A stretch of 14,094 nt of DNA from Desulfoprunum sp. (GTDB lineage Bacteria; Desulfobacterota; Desulfobulbia; Desulfobulbales; Desulfocapsaceae). Shown one piece after another: positions 1 through 6,820 of the stretch. The position numbers were made by a program, and so were the translations under genes. The stretch lies in NCBI GenBank assembly GCA_030696435.1, contig JAUYSF010000413.1, positions 1 to 14,094 of the forward strand. Direction: 5' to 3'. Each line of letters opens with the position of its first letter. Position 1 is the first letter of the stretch. The notes below the pieces were generated by a model. That model was not told where the DNA came from. It was given only the letters and a program-made list of their open reading frames with translations, and ran no database searches.

Positions 1-79
1 CGAACACGGAAGTTAAGCTCTTCAGCGCCGATGGTACTGCATGGGAGACTATGTGGGAGAGTAGGTCACTGCCGAATTT
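1..79 (+). rRNA. rrf: 5S ribosomal RNA, 3' part (5' end outside window)
   Basis: The first ~79 bases match the 3' two-thirds of bacterial 5S rRNA. They begin at the conserved CGAAC of loop B and helix III, continue through AGCGCCGATGGTACTG, and reach GGGAGAGTAGGTCACTGCC near the 3' end. The exact 3' end is set by analogy with other 5S genes and may be off by a few bases. The rest of the rRNA operon must lie to the left of the window. An intrinsic terminator follows immediately, so this is the end of the rRNA transcript. Confidence 0.93.
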
Positions 80-85
80 CTGCAC

Positions 86-124
86 AAAGCCCCTGAATGG
101 CATCCGCCGCTCAGGGGCTTTCTT
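86..124 (+). terminator. Intrinsic terminator of the rRNA operon
   Basis: A perfect 11-bp inverted repeat, AAAGCCCCTGA (86-96) and TCAGGGGCTTT (111-121), has a 14-nt loop, and TTTCTT follows. It lies a few bases past the 5S 3' end. This is a standard rho-independent terminator for the rRNA transcript. Because the arms end in AAA and TTT it could also act on pdxH transcripts arriving from the other side, although the pdxH stop is over 110 bases away. Confidence 0.9.
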
Positions 125-236
125 CGTCTTAGCCCCTACAATGCAATATATAGTGATGTCCCCATATCATTGACATAGTACTGGATACGCCAGCAGGACG
201 TCCACCGATGAAATGCGACAGGCTCCTCGGGAAAGT

Positions 237-878
237 TTAAGGGGCCAACCGCTCGATATTCCAGCCCTCAGCCGTCTCGTTCTTAGTGTAGAGGAAACGG
301 TCGTGCAGACGGTTTTGCCGGCCCTGCCAAAACTCAATCTCGGCCGGTTGCACCTGATAGCCGCCCCAGAAGGAGGGTATCGGCACCTTGCCCTCCCCGA
401 TTTTCCGCTTCATCTCCTGAAACTTCTGCATAAGGATCTGTCTCGAAGTCAGAGGATGGCTTTGGCTTGAAACCCAGGCCGCCATCTGGCTGTCTTTTGG
501 GCGTGACAGGAAATATTTGGCCGACTCAGCAGCCGAAATCCGGCTCGCCGTGCCGTTGATCTGAATCTGGCGCTCCAACTCCAGCCAGACAAAGAGCAGG
601 CTGACCCGGGAATTGGCCGCTATCTCCCCGGCCTTTCTGCTCTCGAAGTTGGTAAAAAAGACAAACCCGTTGTTGTCGTAATACTTGAGCAAAACCGTGC
701 GCTGGCTCGGTTGACCATTACTGCCTACTGTTGCCAGGACCATAGCGGTGGGATCAGCAATCTCCGTCGTCCGAGCCTGCTCAAACCATGTCGTGAACTG
801 TTTGATCGGATCAGGATCGAGACCTGTACGGGACAGCCCACCCTTCAGGTATTCACGACGAAAATGACTAATATCCAC
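237..878 (-). CDS. pdxH: Pyridoxamine 5'-phosphate oxidase (213 aa, GTG start)
   Basis: This FMN enzyme oxidises pyridoxamine- or pyridoxine-5'-phosphate to pyridoxal-5'-phosphate, the last step of PLP synthesis and salvage, in the cytosol. Length matches the family (E. coli about 218 aa). Visible family segments are the FMN-binding RTVLLK (60-65), FFTNFESRK (74-82), the ERQIQINGTASRIS strand region (102-115), FWQGRQNRLHDRF (183-195) with the PLP-contacting Arg190 and His192, and the canonical C-terminal ERLAP. The start is GTG: an in-frame TGA lies three codons upstream and a GAGG ribosome binding site sits about 7 nt before it. It lies 79 nt downstream of the Tim44-like gene on the same strand, so the two may be cotranscribed. 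A nine-codon reading frame with a good ribosome binding site lies in that gap (see findings). Confidence 0.96.
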   Translation of the reverse strand: MDISHFRREYLKGGLSRTGLDPDPIKQFTTWFEQARTTEIADPTAMVLATVGSNGQPSQRTVLLKYYDNNGFVFFTNFESRKAGEIAANSRVSLLFVWLELERQIQINGTASRISAAESAKYFLSRPKDSQMAAWVSSQSHPLTSRQILMQKFQEMKRKIGEGKVPIPSFWGGYQVQPAEIEFWQGRQNRLHDRFLYTKNETAEGWNIERLAP

Positions 879-957
879 ACGTTACCTCAATATTTTATAA
901 ACCCATCTGTACTGCTTGCATCTTAAATCTCCTGTACGAGAACAGAAGATCTGCAGC

Positions 958-1872
958 TCAGCCGTTCACGACCTTGAGACCTTCCAACTTCCAGGCCTGC
1001 GAGCCGACTGGCCTGGCCCAGGTCCACTCTTCTTCGAATTTGACCGGTGTCGTCATACTTCCGGTGACCACCTCGTTTGTCTTCTCATCGACGGTGTAGT
1101 CAAGCAGATTGGCAGTGAAAAAGACCGTGACAAAATCCTCCCGACCATCGCTGCCGGCTGCACATATTTCGACCTTACGCACAGCGATGCTCTCCAACTT
1201 GTTGATATGCCCAAGTCGACGCATCTCGTTGAACTGCTCTTCATATTCCGCAGCCAGATCATCACCGAGCAAGTGCCGGTACGACTGGAGATCACGGCGC
1301 ATCCAGCCGGCCTGGACCTGAAAAAAGACATCGGAGGCGACTTCGAGAAAGTATTTGGCATCAAAGGCCCTATCAGTCTTCTGAATCTCGGTTATGCCCT
1401 CGGCAATGGCATCTGCTGGCCCAAGCGGTGGCGGTGGCGGTTGCGTGGCAGGTGTTGCAAAGCCACCTCCAGACCCAGCACCAAAGGAAGGTCGGGGTTG
1501 ATTTCCCTGCCAGGAATTTGTCGGGCCAGACCGATAAAACTTCTTATAGAGAAAATAGCCGACACCGGCAAGCAGCAGGATCGGCAACAGGCCCATGCCA
1601 CTCCCGCCACCGCCAAACATCGAGCCAAAAAGCATACCGCCAAGGGCTCCGCCAAGCAGGCCACCTGCCAGCCCCCGACTGAAACTGCCTCTCTGGTTGT
1701 TGATCCCCGGTTGCGCACTCTGGCTCGGGGCACTTCGCGGGGCAGAACTGAACGACTTGCCACCACCCCTGGATCTGGCATCGGCATACTCGGCGGTAAG
1801 TCCGACCTCAATCAGGGTGAAGGCCAGCAGGACCAGAAAAAAAGGCACACATTTTCTCAACATAATCGACAT
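958..1872 (-). CDS. Tim44-like domain protein with signal peptide and Gly-rich segment (304 aa)
   Basis: The protein has a modular layout. An N-terminal signal peptide or anchor (MSIMLRK then a hydrophobic core 9-26, likely cleavage after ADA at 30-32) leads to a Ser/Arg/Pro-rich linker (33-65). A Gly-rich hydrophobic segment (66-90) and a membrane-like stretch LLPILLLAGVGYFLY (95-109) follow, then a Pro-rich linker (140-152). The C-terminal soluble domain (155-304) has the Tim44/MRPL45 pattern, with ARNEM-like NEMRRLGHINKLESIAV and a final EEEWTWARPVGSQAWKLEGL. Bacterial Tim44-like proteins of this shape are inner-membrane or periplasmic and mostly uncharacterised. ATG codons at 1908, 1881, 1872 and 1863 are all possible starts. 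I chose 1872 because a weak GGATGG precedes it and the signal peptide is then of usual length. Confidence 0.82.
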   Translation of the reverse strand: MSIMLRKCVPFFLVLLAFTLIEVGLTAEYADARSRGGGKSFSSAPRSAPSQSAQPGINNQRGSFSRGLAGGLLGGALGGMLFGSMFGGGGSGMGLLPILLLAGVGYFLYKKFYRSGPTNSWQGNQPRPSFGAGSGGGFATPATQPPPPPLGPADAIAEGITEIQKTDRAFDAKYFLEVASDVFFQVQAGWMRRDLQSYRHLLGDDLAAEYEEQFNEMRRLGHINKLESIAVRKVEICAAGSDGREDFVTVFFTANLLDYTVDEKTNEVVTGSMTTPVKFEEEWTWARPVGSQAWKLEGLKVVNG

Positions 1873-2065
1873 CGTTACCATCCATTCTTTGCTTGAGGTT
1901 ATCGCCATGATCGGAATCGATCTGGCACACGGAGAATCGGGACAACATAACAGAAGCTCGCCTCATCTCATGCCTGGAGAGAATCTCCCCGTTCCACAAT
2001 CAGCGCGAGTCGAGCCTTGAAAAAGACTTTTGCCGACAGTGTTTATGCAAGGGGAAGTCCTGATA

Positions 2066-2083
2066 TGTGATAGATATATCACA
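2066..2083. promoter_or_regulatory. CRP/FNR-superfamily-like palindrome upstream of the Tim44-like gene
   Basis: A perfect inverted repeat TGTGATA-gata-TATCACA lies about 195 bp upstream of the Tim44-like start, in a 270-bp gap between two minus-strand genes. The half-site TGTGA is that of CRP-family regulators, but the spacing between TGTGA and TCACA is 8 nt rather than the classical 6. The site may therefore bind a different family member or be fortuitous. Apart from this, the gap 1873-2142 shows only a weak possible 3' hairpin of the nitroreductase transcript and no coding signal. Confidence 0.4.
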
Positions 2084-2142
2084 GATGAGAGAAAGTAAGG
2101 CAGCAATCGGGGAAAAACAACCGGGTGGATTGTAAAAAAAGT

Positions 2143-2688
2143 TCAGAAACGATCATAATGCACAAACTCCGCCACCGGCCTTCTGGCGGGCGGGGACGGG
2201 GCATGGTCCGGATAACCGAGGGGAATCAGAGAGATGAGTTTAAAACCTTCGGGAATCTGCAGCAATTCCTCGGCCCTGCCATGGTCAAAGGCCCCGACGA
2301 TGACCGAGCCGAGCCCGAGACTCCGGGCCGCAAGGCAGATATTCTGGCTGAGCAAGCCGAGGGCATACATCAGCCAGTCCTCATATCTGGTCACCTGTTT
2401 GCTGCTGTACCAACCCGCCTTCCGTGCTTGCCCGCATATCGCCAGGACGACCGGGGCATTGGCAACGGTGCGGGTCACAGGATTTTTTGGCGAAAGGATT
2501 TCGGCAAGATGCACCTTCATATCCACGTCTTGTACGACAACAATTTCCCAGCACTGGGAGTTGCCCCAGGAGGGTGCCCAACTCGCCGCTGCAAAAATCT
2601 CGGCCAGCTTTTCCGGCTCGACCTCCTGCTCGGTAAAACGCCTGATACTTCTTCTTTCTCGAATAACGTTCATGAACTGCTGTTCCAT
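2143..2688 (-). CDS. Nitroreductase-family FMN flavoprotein (181 aa)
   Basis: This is a small member of the NADH:FMN nitroreductase fold, usually a homodimeric cytosolic flavoenzyme. Seen in sequence: the N-terminal phosphate-binding IRERRSIRRF (9-18), the ASWAPSWGNSQCWEIVVV segment (36-53, the family's APS..N.QPW region with Cys in place of Pro), GLGSVIVGAFD (125-135) and PLGYPDHAP (156-164). The start at 2688 is chosen because GGAGAGCAGCC precedes the ATG; an upstream ATG at 2724 lacks a ribosome binding site. It is the last gene of the beta-oxidation operon, 75 nt after the acyl-CoA dehydrogenase stop. The position suggests a role in electron transfer or reduction of an unsaturated intermediate, but the substrate cannot be read from the sequence. 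Confidence 0.9.
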   Translation of the reverse strand: MEQQFMNVIRERRSIRRFTEQEVEPEKLAEIFAAASWAPSWGNSQCWEIVVVQDVDMKVHLAEILSPKNPVTRTVANAPVVLAICGQARKAGWYSSKQVTRYEDWLMYALGLLSQNICLAARSLGLGSVIVGAFDHGRAEELLQIPEGFKLISLIPLGYPDHAPSPPARRPVAEFVHYDRF

Positions 2689-2763
2689 GGCTGCTCTCCA
2701 ACATTTATCAACATTTTCCGCCATCTTTCGTCACAGAAAAAATCCCTGCCAATGGTCCCCGGA

Positions 2764-3921
2764 TCAGGAAAATTCGCGCAGTATCTCCCGGGCAATAATC
2801 ACTCGCTGGATCTCGCTGGTACCCTCATAGATCGTGGTGATGCGGGCATCCCGGGCGTATCGCTCAATCGGGTAATCCCTGGTATAGCCATAGCCGCCGA
2901 AGATCTGCATGGCCTCATAACAGGCCCGGTTGGCCGATTCTGTGGCAAAGACTTTGGCCATGGAGGCCTCTTTGGCAAAGGGTCTCCCCTGCTCTTTTTT
3001 AAAGGCCGCATTCATCAGCAGCAGACGCGCCGCCTCAAGCTCAGTGTACATATCGGCAATCTTCCACTGAATGGCCTGGAATTCGCTGATTTTTCGCCCG
3101 AATTGCGTCCTCTCCAGAGAATATCGTGTAGCCCGGTCCATGGCCGCAAGTCCAATGCCAAGCCCAAGAGAACCGATACCGATGCGCCCACCGGCGAGTT
3201 CACTGACTGCAGCCCGGAATCCGTCGTTGACCTTGCCCATGAGGGCTTCCGGCGGAATCCGACAATCCTGAAAAAGGATCTCATTTGTCGGCGAGGCGTG
3301 TTGCCCCATCTTCTCTTCCCGTTTGCCGATGACAAATCCCGGTGTGCCGGCCTCAACCAGGAACATACTGATGCCTTTGCCTTTGGCAGCCTTCGGATCC
3401 GTTACCGCCCATACTACAAACACCCCGGCGCAGGAGCCGCTGGTGATGAAGATCTTGGCGCCGTTGAGCACCCATTCATCACCATCGCGGACCGCCGTCG
3501 TGGCCATGCCGGCGGGATCGGAACCCGCCCCGGTTTCCGTGAGACCAAAGGCCCCGGCCTGATATTCGCCGCTGCAGATCTTCGGGATATATTTGTATTT
3601 CTGCTCTTCACTCCCCAGGGCCTGGATGACCTCATTGACCATATTATTCACCGACACCTTCACGGCTGTTGCGGCACAGGCTCTGGCGATTTCGGTCATG
3701 GCCACACTGAAGGCAATGACCCCGGCCTCGGAACCGCCATATTCATCCCTGATATTGAGGCCCATGAAACCCAGCTCTGCCAGTTTCTGCAGATTACCGT
3801 AAAAGATCTGTTGGTCATCGCCCCTGTCCAGTGCGGCTGCCACCGGTTCGAGTTCGGCTGCGGCAAAGTCCCGGGCCGTATCCTGGATGAGCTTCTGTTC
3901 TTCAGTCAAATCGAGATACAT
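2764..3921 (-). CDS. Short-chain acyl-CoA dehydrogenase, butyryl-CoA dehydrogenase type (385 aa)
   Basis: A complete FAD-dependent acyl-CoA dehydrogenase that forms the trans-2-enoyl-CoA and passes electrons to electron-transfer flavoprotein. Domain order is the alpha N-domain ([16 protein letters not shown], 5-20), the middle beta domain with [14 protein letters not shown] (125-138) and [12 protein letters not shown], and the C-terminal alpha domain with [29 protein letters not shown] and [10 protein letters not shown]. The catalytic base is Glu366 in YEGTSE, the position used by short- and medium-chain enzymes. Ribosome binding site GGAAAGG lies just upstream of the ATG. The gap from the enoyl-CoA hydratase is 17 nt, so the two are cotranscribed. 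The family name is firm; preference for butyryl-CoA is inferred from gene context. Confidence 0.96.
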   Translation of the reverse strand: MYLDLTEEQKLIQDTARDFAAAELEPVAAALDRGDDQQIFYGNLQKLAELGFMGLNIRDEYGGSEAGVIAFSVAMTEIARACAATAVKVSVNNMVNEVIQALGSEEQKYKYIPKICSGEYQAGAFGLTETGAGSDPAGMATTAVRDGDEWVLNGAKIFITSGSCAGVFVVWAVTDPKAAKGKGISMFLVEAGTPGFVIGKREEKMGQHASPTNEILFQDCRIPPEALMGKVNDGFRAAVSELAGGRIGIGSLGLGIGLAAMDRATRYSLERTQFGRKISEFQAIQWKIADMYTELEAARLLLMNAAFKKEQGRPFAKEASMAKVFATESANRACYEAMQIFGGYGYTRDYPIERYARDARITTIYEGTSEIQRVIIAREILREFS

Positions 3922-3938
3922 ATCTACCTTTCCTTATC

Positions 3939-4718
3939 TTAACCCTGAAATTTTGCTGGACGTTTTTCCAGGAATGCACGCATTCCCTCTTTCTGCTCGT
4001 CGCTGGTAAAACAGAGGGCAAACTGGTCGGCCTCGTACTGGCAGGCCCTGGCCAGATCCATCTCCATCCCGCAGTTGACGGCATCCTTACACAATCTGAC
4101 CGCAACCGGTCCGCGCGAGGCAATTTTTTCGGCCATCTCCCGGCAGGTCGGCAGCAACTGTTCCTGGGGCACAACCCGGTTGACCAGGCCAAGGCGATAG
4201 GCCTCCAGCGCATCGATGATATCCCCGGTGAAGAGCAGTTCGTTGGCCGGCCCCTTGCCGATCAGCCGCGGCAGCCGCTGGGTACCGGCAAAACCGGGCA
4301 GGACGCCGAGGTTGACCTCCGGTTGGCCGAATTTGGCGTTGTCACTGGCCAGGCGGATATCGCAGGCCAAGGCCAGCTCGCAGCCCCCGCCCAAGGCAAA
4401 GCCGTTAACCGCGGCAATCACCGGTTGCGGCAGGTTTTCGATGGTGCTCAGCACTTTCTGGCCAAGCAGGGCGAATCTGCGGGCCGTGAGTGGATCAAGT
4501 TTTTCCATGAAGGCGATATCAGCCCCCGCGACAAAGGCCTTCTCACCGCTGCCGGTAATGATCACCACCCTGATCGCCGCATTTTCGGCCAGGCCCTGAA
4601 AACAACAAAGCATTTCCTCCAGAGTTTCTTTATTAAGGGCGTTGAGGGCCTTGGGACGATTAATGGTGACGGTGGCAATAGCACCATCCTCTGTAAAAAA
4701 TAGGTTATTAAACTGCAT
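3939..4718 (-). CDS. Enoyl-CoA hydratase / crotonase (259 aa)
   Basis: Hydrates trans-2-enoyl-CoA to 3-hydroxyacyl-CoA; crotonase superfamily, normally a cytosolic hexamer. Seen: TINRPKALNALN (18-29), the CoA/oxyanion segment FVAGADI (62-68), GFALGGGCELALACDIRLAS (107-124) with catalytic Glu114, and FGQPEVNLGVLPGFAGTQRL (130-149) with catalytic Glu134. Both acid-base glutamates are kept, which supports true hydratase activity rather than an isomerase or decarboxylase variant. AAGGAG sits 8 nt before the ATG. It lies 84 nt after the DUF6125-like gene, the widest gap of the upper operon, and that gap contains a weak hairpin followed by a T run. The dehydrogenase for the preceding step follows 17 nt downstream. 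Confidence 0.96.
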   Translation of the reverse strand: MQFNNLFFTEDGAIATVTINRPKALNALNKETLEEMLCCFQGLAENAAIRVVIITGSGEKAFVAGADIAFMEKLDPLTARRFALLGQKVLSTIENLPQPVIAAVNGFALGGGCELALACDIRLASDNAKFGQPEVNLGVLPGFAGTQRLPRLIGKGPANELLFTGDIIDALEAYRLGLVNRVVPQEQLLPTCREMAEKIASRGPVAVRLCKDAVNCGMEMDLARACQYEADQFALCFTSDEQKEGMRAFLEKRPAKFQG

Positions 4719-4737
4719 GCACTTTCTCCTTCATAAT

Positions 4738-4770
4738 AAAAAAGCCCCGATACGTTATACGTCGCGTATC
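4738..4770 (-). terminator. Weak hairpin plus T run inside the operon (possible attenuator)
   Basis: On the minus strand, GATACG (4770-4765) and CGTATC (4754-4749) form a 6-bp stem with a 10-nt loop, then GGGGC and six T. It sits between the DUF6125-like stop and the enoyl-CoA hydratase ribosome binding site. The five-base gap between stem and T run makes it a poor intrinsic terminator. Partial termination or mRNA processing separating the upper from the lower half of the operon is possible. Confidence 0.3.
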
Positions 4771-4802
4771 CTGCCGTGAACATGACGGGTAAAAATAGAC
4801 AT

Positions 4803-5549
4803 CTATTCGGATAGCGTGAATTCCCAGGCACAGTACCATTCTTCCGGATGGGCATCCGGCGGACAGCCGATACACTCCGTCGTTATCCTCTTATCGATTG
4901 CCCTGGCAAAATAGCTGTATTCCACCACACCTGCCGACTTACAGGGGTAATCGGCAAGTCCTTTGCGTTTCCTGGCGACCTGGACCCGGCATTCATCCAT
5001 GCGAAAGACAAAACTGGCGCCTGTTTCTTCGACAATCGATTGTTTGTTGATACAGCCGTAGACCCTGAATCCCAGGGCCTTTTTCAATCCTTCCAGGCCG
5101 GAATTTTCCGGCAGGCCCAGCATCTGGCGGATAGAAGAGGCCTCGAACGGCGAGAAATGAGCCCAACAGGAATCGTTACAGCGTTTGGCCTCATTCATGC
5201 CCTCACTGGCCTCAACCGCCTGAAACCAGACACCGTCGTTTGCCAGCCAATTCTTGGCGACCCGGTCCCGCAGGTCCTTGAGGGCTGTGTCATCCATGGC
5301 CAGCAGCGGAGAAGGAATGCCACCCTCCATGGTAAAGCCCAAGGCCTTGCCAAGATGCTGCATCTGGATGTCGTAGCTTTTGCGCGAGGCGGTATGCAAC
5401 AACTCCAGGGCCTTTTCCGTGCCCATCTGGTGCCTGACTTCGGTGAACCACAAGGCATGATGGATCATGATCCTATGGAACATATCAACAATGAATCCGG
5501 CTGTTTCTTTATGGTTCAAGTCGTCTGGGCGGTATGCGTCAAGAGACAT
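4803..5549 (-). CDS. DUF6125 / ATC-hydrolase-like Cys-rich protein (248 aa)
   Basis: The sequence resembles the DUF6125 and L-2-amino-thiazoline-4-carboxylate hydrolase-like group; the family call is from memory of the pattern and no function is proven. An N-terminal helical half has MFHRIMIHHALWFTEVRHQ (23-41). The C-terminal half carries Cys124, Cys128, Cys166, Cys187, Cys203, Cys226, Cys229 and Cys240, including RCNDSCW (123-129), MDECRVQVARKR (184-195), YPCK and TECIGCPPD (224-232). So many spaced cysteines suggest a metal or Fe-S site, or a thiol-based reaction. No signal peptide or membrane helix is seen. The ATG at 5549 has AAGGAG seven nt upstream; a TTG two codons earlier is too close to that site. 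It starts 11 nt after the M24 peptidase stop, so the pair is tightly coupled. Confidence 0.75.
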   Translation of the reverse strand: MSLDAYRPDDLNHKETAGFIVDMFHRIMIHHALWFTEVRHQMGTEKALELLHTASRKSYDIQMQHLGKALGFTMEGGIPSPLLAMDDTALKDLRDRVAKNWLANDGVWFQAVEASEGMNEAKRCNDSCWAHFSPFEASSIRQMLGLPENSGLEGLKKALGFRVYGCINKQSIVEETGASFVFRMDECRVQVARKRKGLADYPCKSAGVVEYSYFARAIDKRITTECIGCPPDAHPEEWYCAWEFTLSE

Positions 5550-5560
5550 TTCCAATCTCC

Positions 5561-6778
5561 TTATTGTCGAGAAAGACCATCCGGCAGGGTCACGATGCCG
5601 TCGTCAATCATGGTCAGGCGTTCAAGGCCCGTATCGGTCACCAGAAGGGTATTCTCGATGCCGACAACCCCGCGCCCCGGCATAATGACTTTGGGTTCGA
5701 GGGCCAGGACCATGCCTTTGGCCAGCGGCAGCTTCTGACCCTTGGCAAGGAACGGGAATTCGTCGAGTTCGAGCCCGACCCCGTGGCCGGTGAAGCGGAT
5801 GCGCCGATCACCCACACCCATGAAGAATTCTTCGTAGCCCTTGTCGGCGGCCAGGGCCACCATTATTTCGTAGATCTCGCCGGTCGGCACGCCCGGCAGG
5901 GCGCGAACCTTGACCTCTTCCTGGATCTCCAGCATGGCCGCATGGGCCCGCAGCAGGTCGTCCTTCAGAGGACCAATCGAGAAGATCCTGGCATGATCGG
6001 AGATATAGCCCTTCCAGGCGAAGACATAGTCGAAGAGCACGGGTTCATTCCTGGCGATCTTCTTGAATCCGGCCCCCTGACCAACCAGGGGACTGACCCC
6101 CGGACCGCCCGTAGGCGAAGCCAGATAGCTGGGAACAGCAGCATCGGGACCCGACAGCAGGTGGCCGTAGAACAGCTCGCTGCCCCAGAGCCGCATCCGC
6201 ACAATGCCCTGGTGCCCGAGACTGCGGGCATAGGCCTCAAGCTGACCGGCCAGGGCTACCTCGGTCATGCCCTCTCTGAGGATCTCCGGCACCCTGGCGG
6301 CCACCTTGTCGGAAAGGGCGGCGGCTTCCCTGAGAAGGCCGATCTCGTAATCGGATTTGATCGCCCGGATCAAGCGAATTTCAGTGGATACATCGACGAT
6401 CCTGGCACCTTTGAAGATGTCGGAGTACTGGAAATAGAGGTTGACCGGCAGGACGTCCAGTTCCATACCGAGGACAGCCGGCAGTGAACAGCCTCTTTCC
6501 TGCATGATCTCCGGGATCTTCTTCGGACTGGCAAGCGAAATCACCGTCAGGGGCGACTCGGCCGCCGCCCGCTCCACATCCTTGAAGATCATCAGCAAGG
6601 GCTCGCCTTCTGCAGGGATATAGAGCCAGCCTTGCTGACCCGTACCAGCGAAATAGAAAAAGTCAGTCTTCTGGACGATCAGGCTGCCATCGACTTCTTT
6701 TCGCCGCAAGTCAGCCTGAAGCTTCTTGATCCTGGCCTGAATCTCCTCTGCCGGAACAGCCAATGCATATGTTTCCAT
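5561..6778 (-). CDS. M24-family metallopeptidase, Xaa-Pro aminopeptidase-like (405 aa)
   Basis: Pita-bread-fold protein with an N-terminal creatinase-like domain (about 10-135) and a C-terminal catalytic domain (about 140-400). All five metal ligands expected of a dinuclear M24 peptidase are present: Asp250 and Asp261 in FDYVFAWKGYISDHAR, His332 in FTGHGVGLELDE, Glu361 in LALEPKV, and Glu375 in GIENTLLV. This argues for a working metallohydrolase rather than a creatinase-type homologue. One deviation is that the usual GHGxGLxxHE motif reads GHGVGLELDE, with Asp where His is common. AGGAG precedes the ATG by about 7 nt. It is embedded in a beta-oxidation operon, 42 nt after the hydroxyacyl-CoA dehydrogenase and 11 nt before the DUF6125-like gene. 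The actual substrate, peptide or otherwise, is unknown. Confidence 0.92.
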   Translation of the reverse strand: METYALAVPAEEIQARIKKLQADLRRKEVDGSLIVQKTDFFYFAGTGQQGWLYIPAEGEPLLMIFKDVERAAAESPLTVISLASPKKIPEIMQERGCSLPAVLGMELDVLPVNLYFQYSDIFKGARIVDVSTEIRLIRAIKSDYEIGLLREAAALSDKVAARVPEILREGMTEVALAGQLEAYARSLGHQGIVRMRLWGSELFYGHLLSGPDAAVPSYLASPTGGPGVSPLVGQGAGFKKIARNEPVLFDYVFAWKGYISDHARIFSIGPLKDDLLRAHAAMLEIQEEVKVRALPGVPTGEIYEIMVALAADKGYEEFFMGVGDRRIRFTGHGVGLELDEFPFLAKGQKLPLAKGMVLALEPKVIMPGRGVVGIENTLLVTDTGLERLTMIDDGIVTLPDGLSRQ

Positions 6779-6820
6779 TGTCTTCTCCTGATGTGGCTAA
6801 ATGGTGACTAATTAGCGGTA

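Noticed and set aside
916..1896. Plus-strand open frame of 326 codons opposite the Tim44-like gene
   Set aside because: The minus-strand product has a signal peptide, linkers and Tim44-type C-terminal domain in logical order; the plus-strand product has none.
2125..3942. Long plus-strand open frame of 605 codons opposite the nitroreductase and acyl-CoA dehydrogenase
   Set aside because: It lies antisense to two genes with complete family motifs and catalytic residues. Its own translation shows no recognisable domain and it spans the gap between the two genes.
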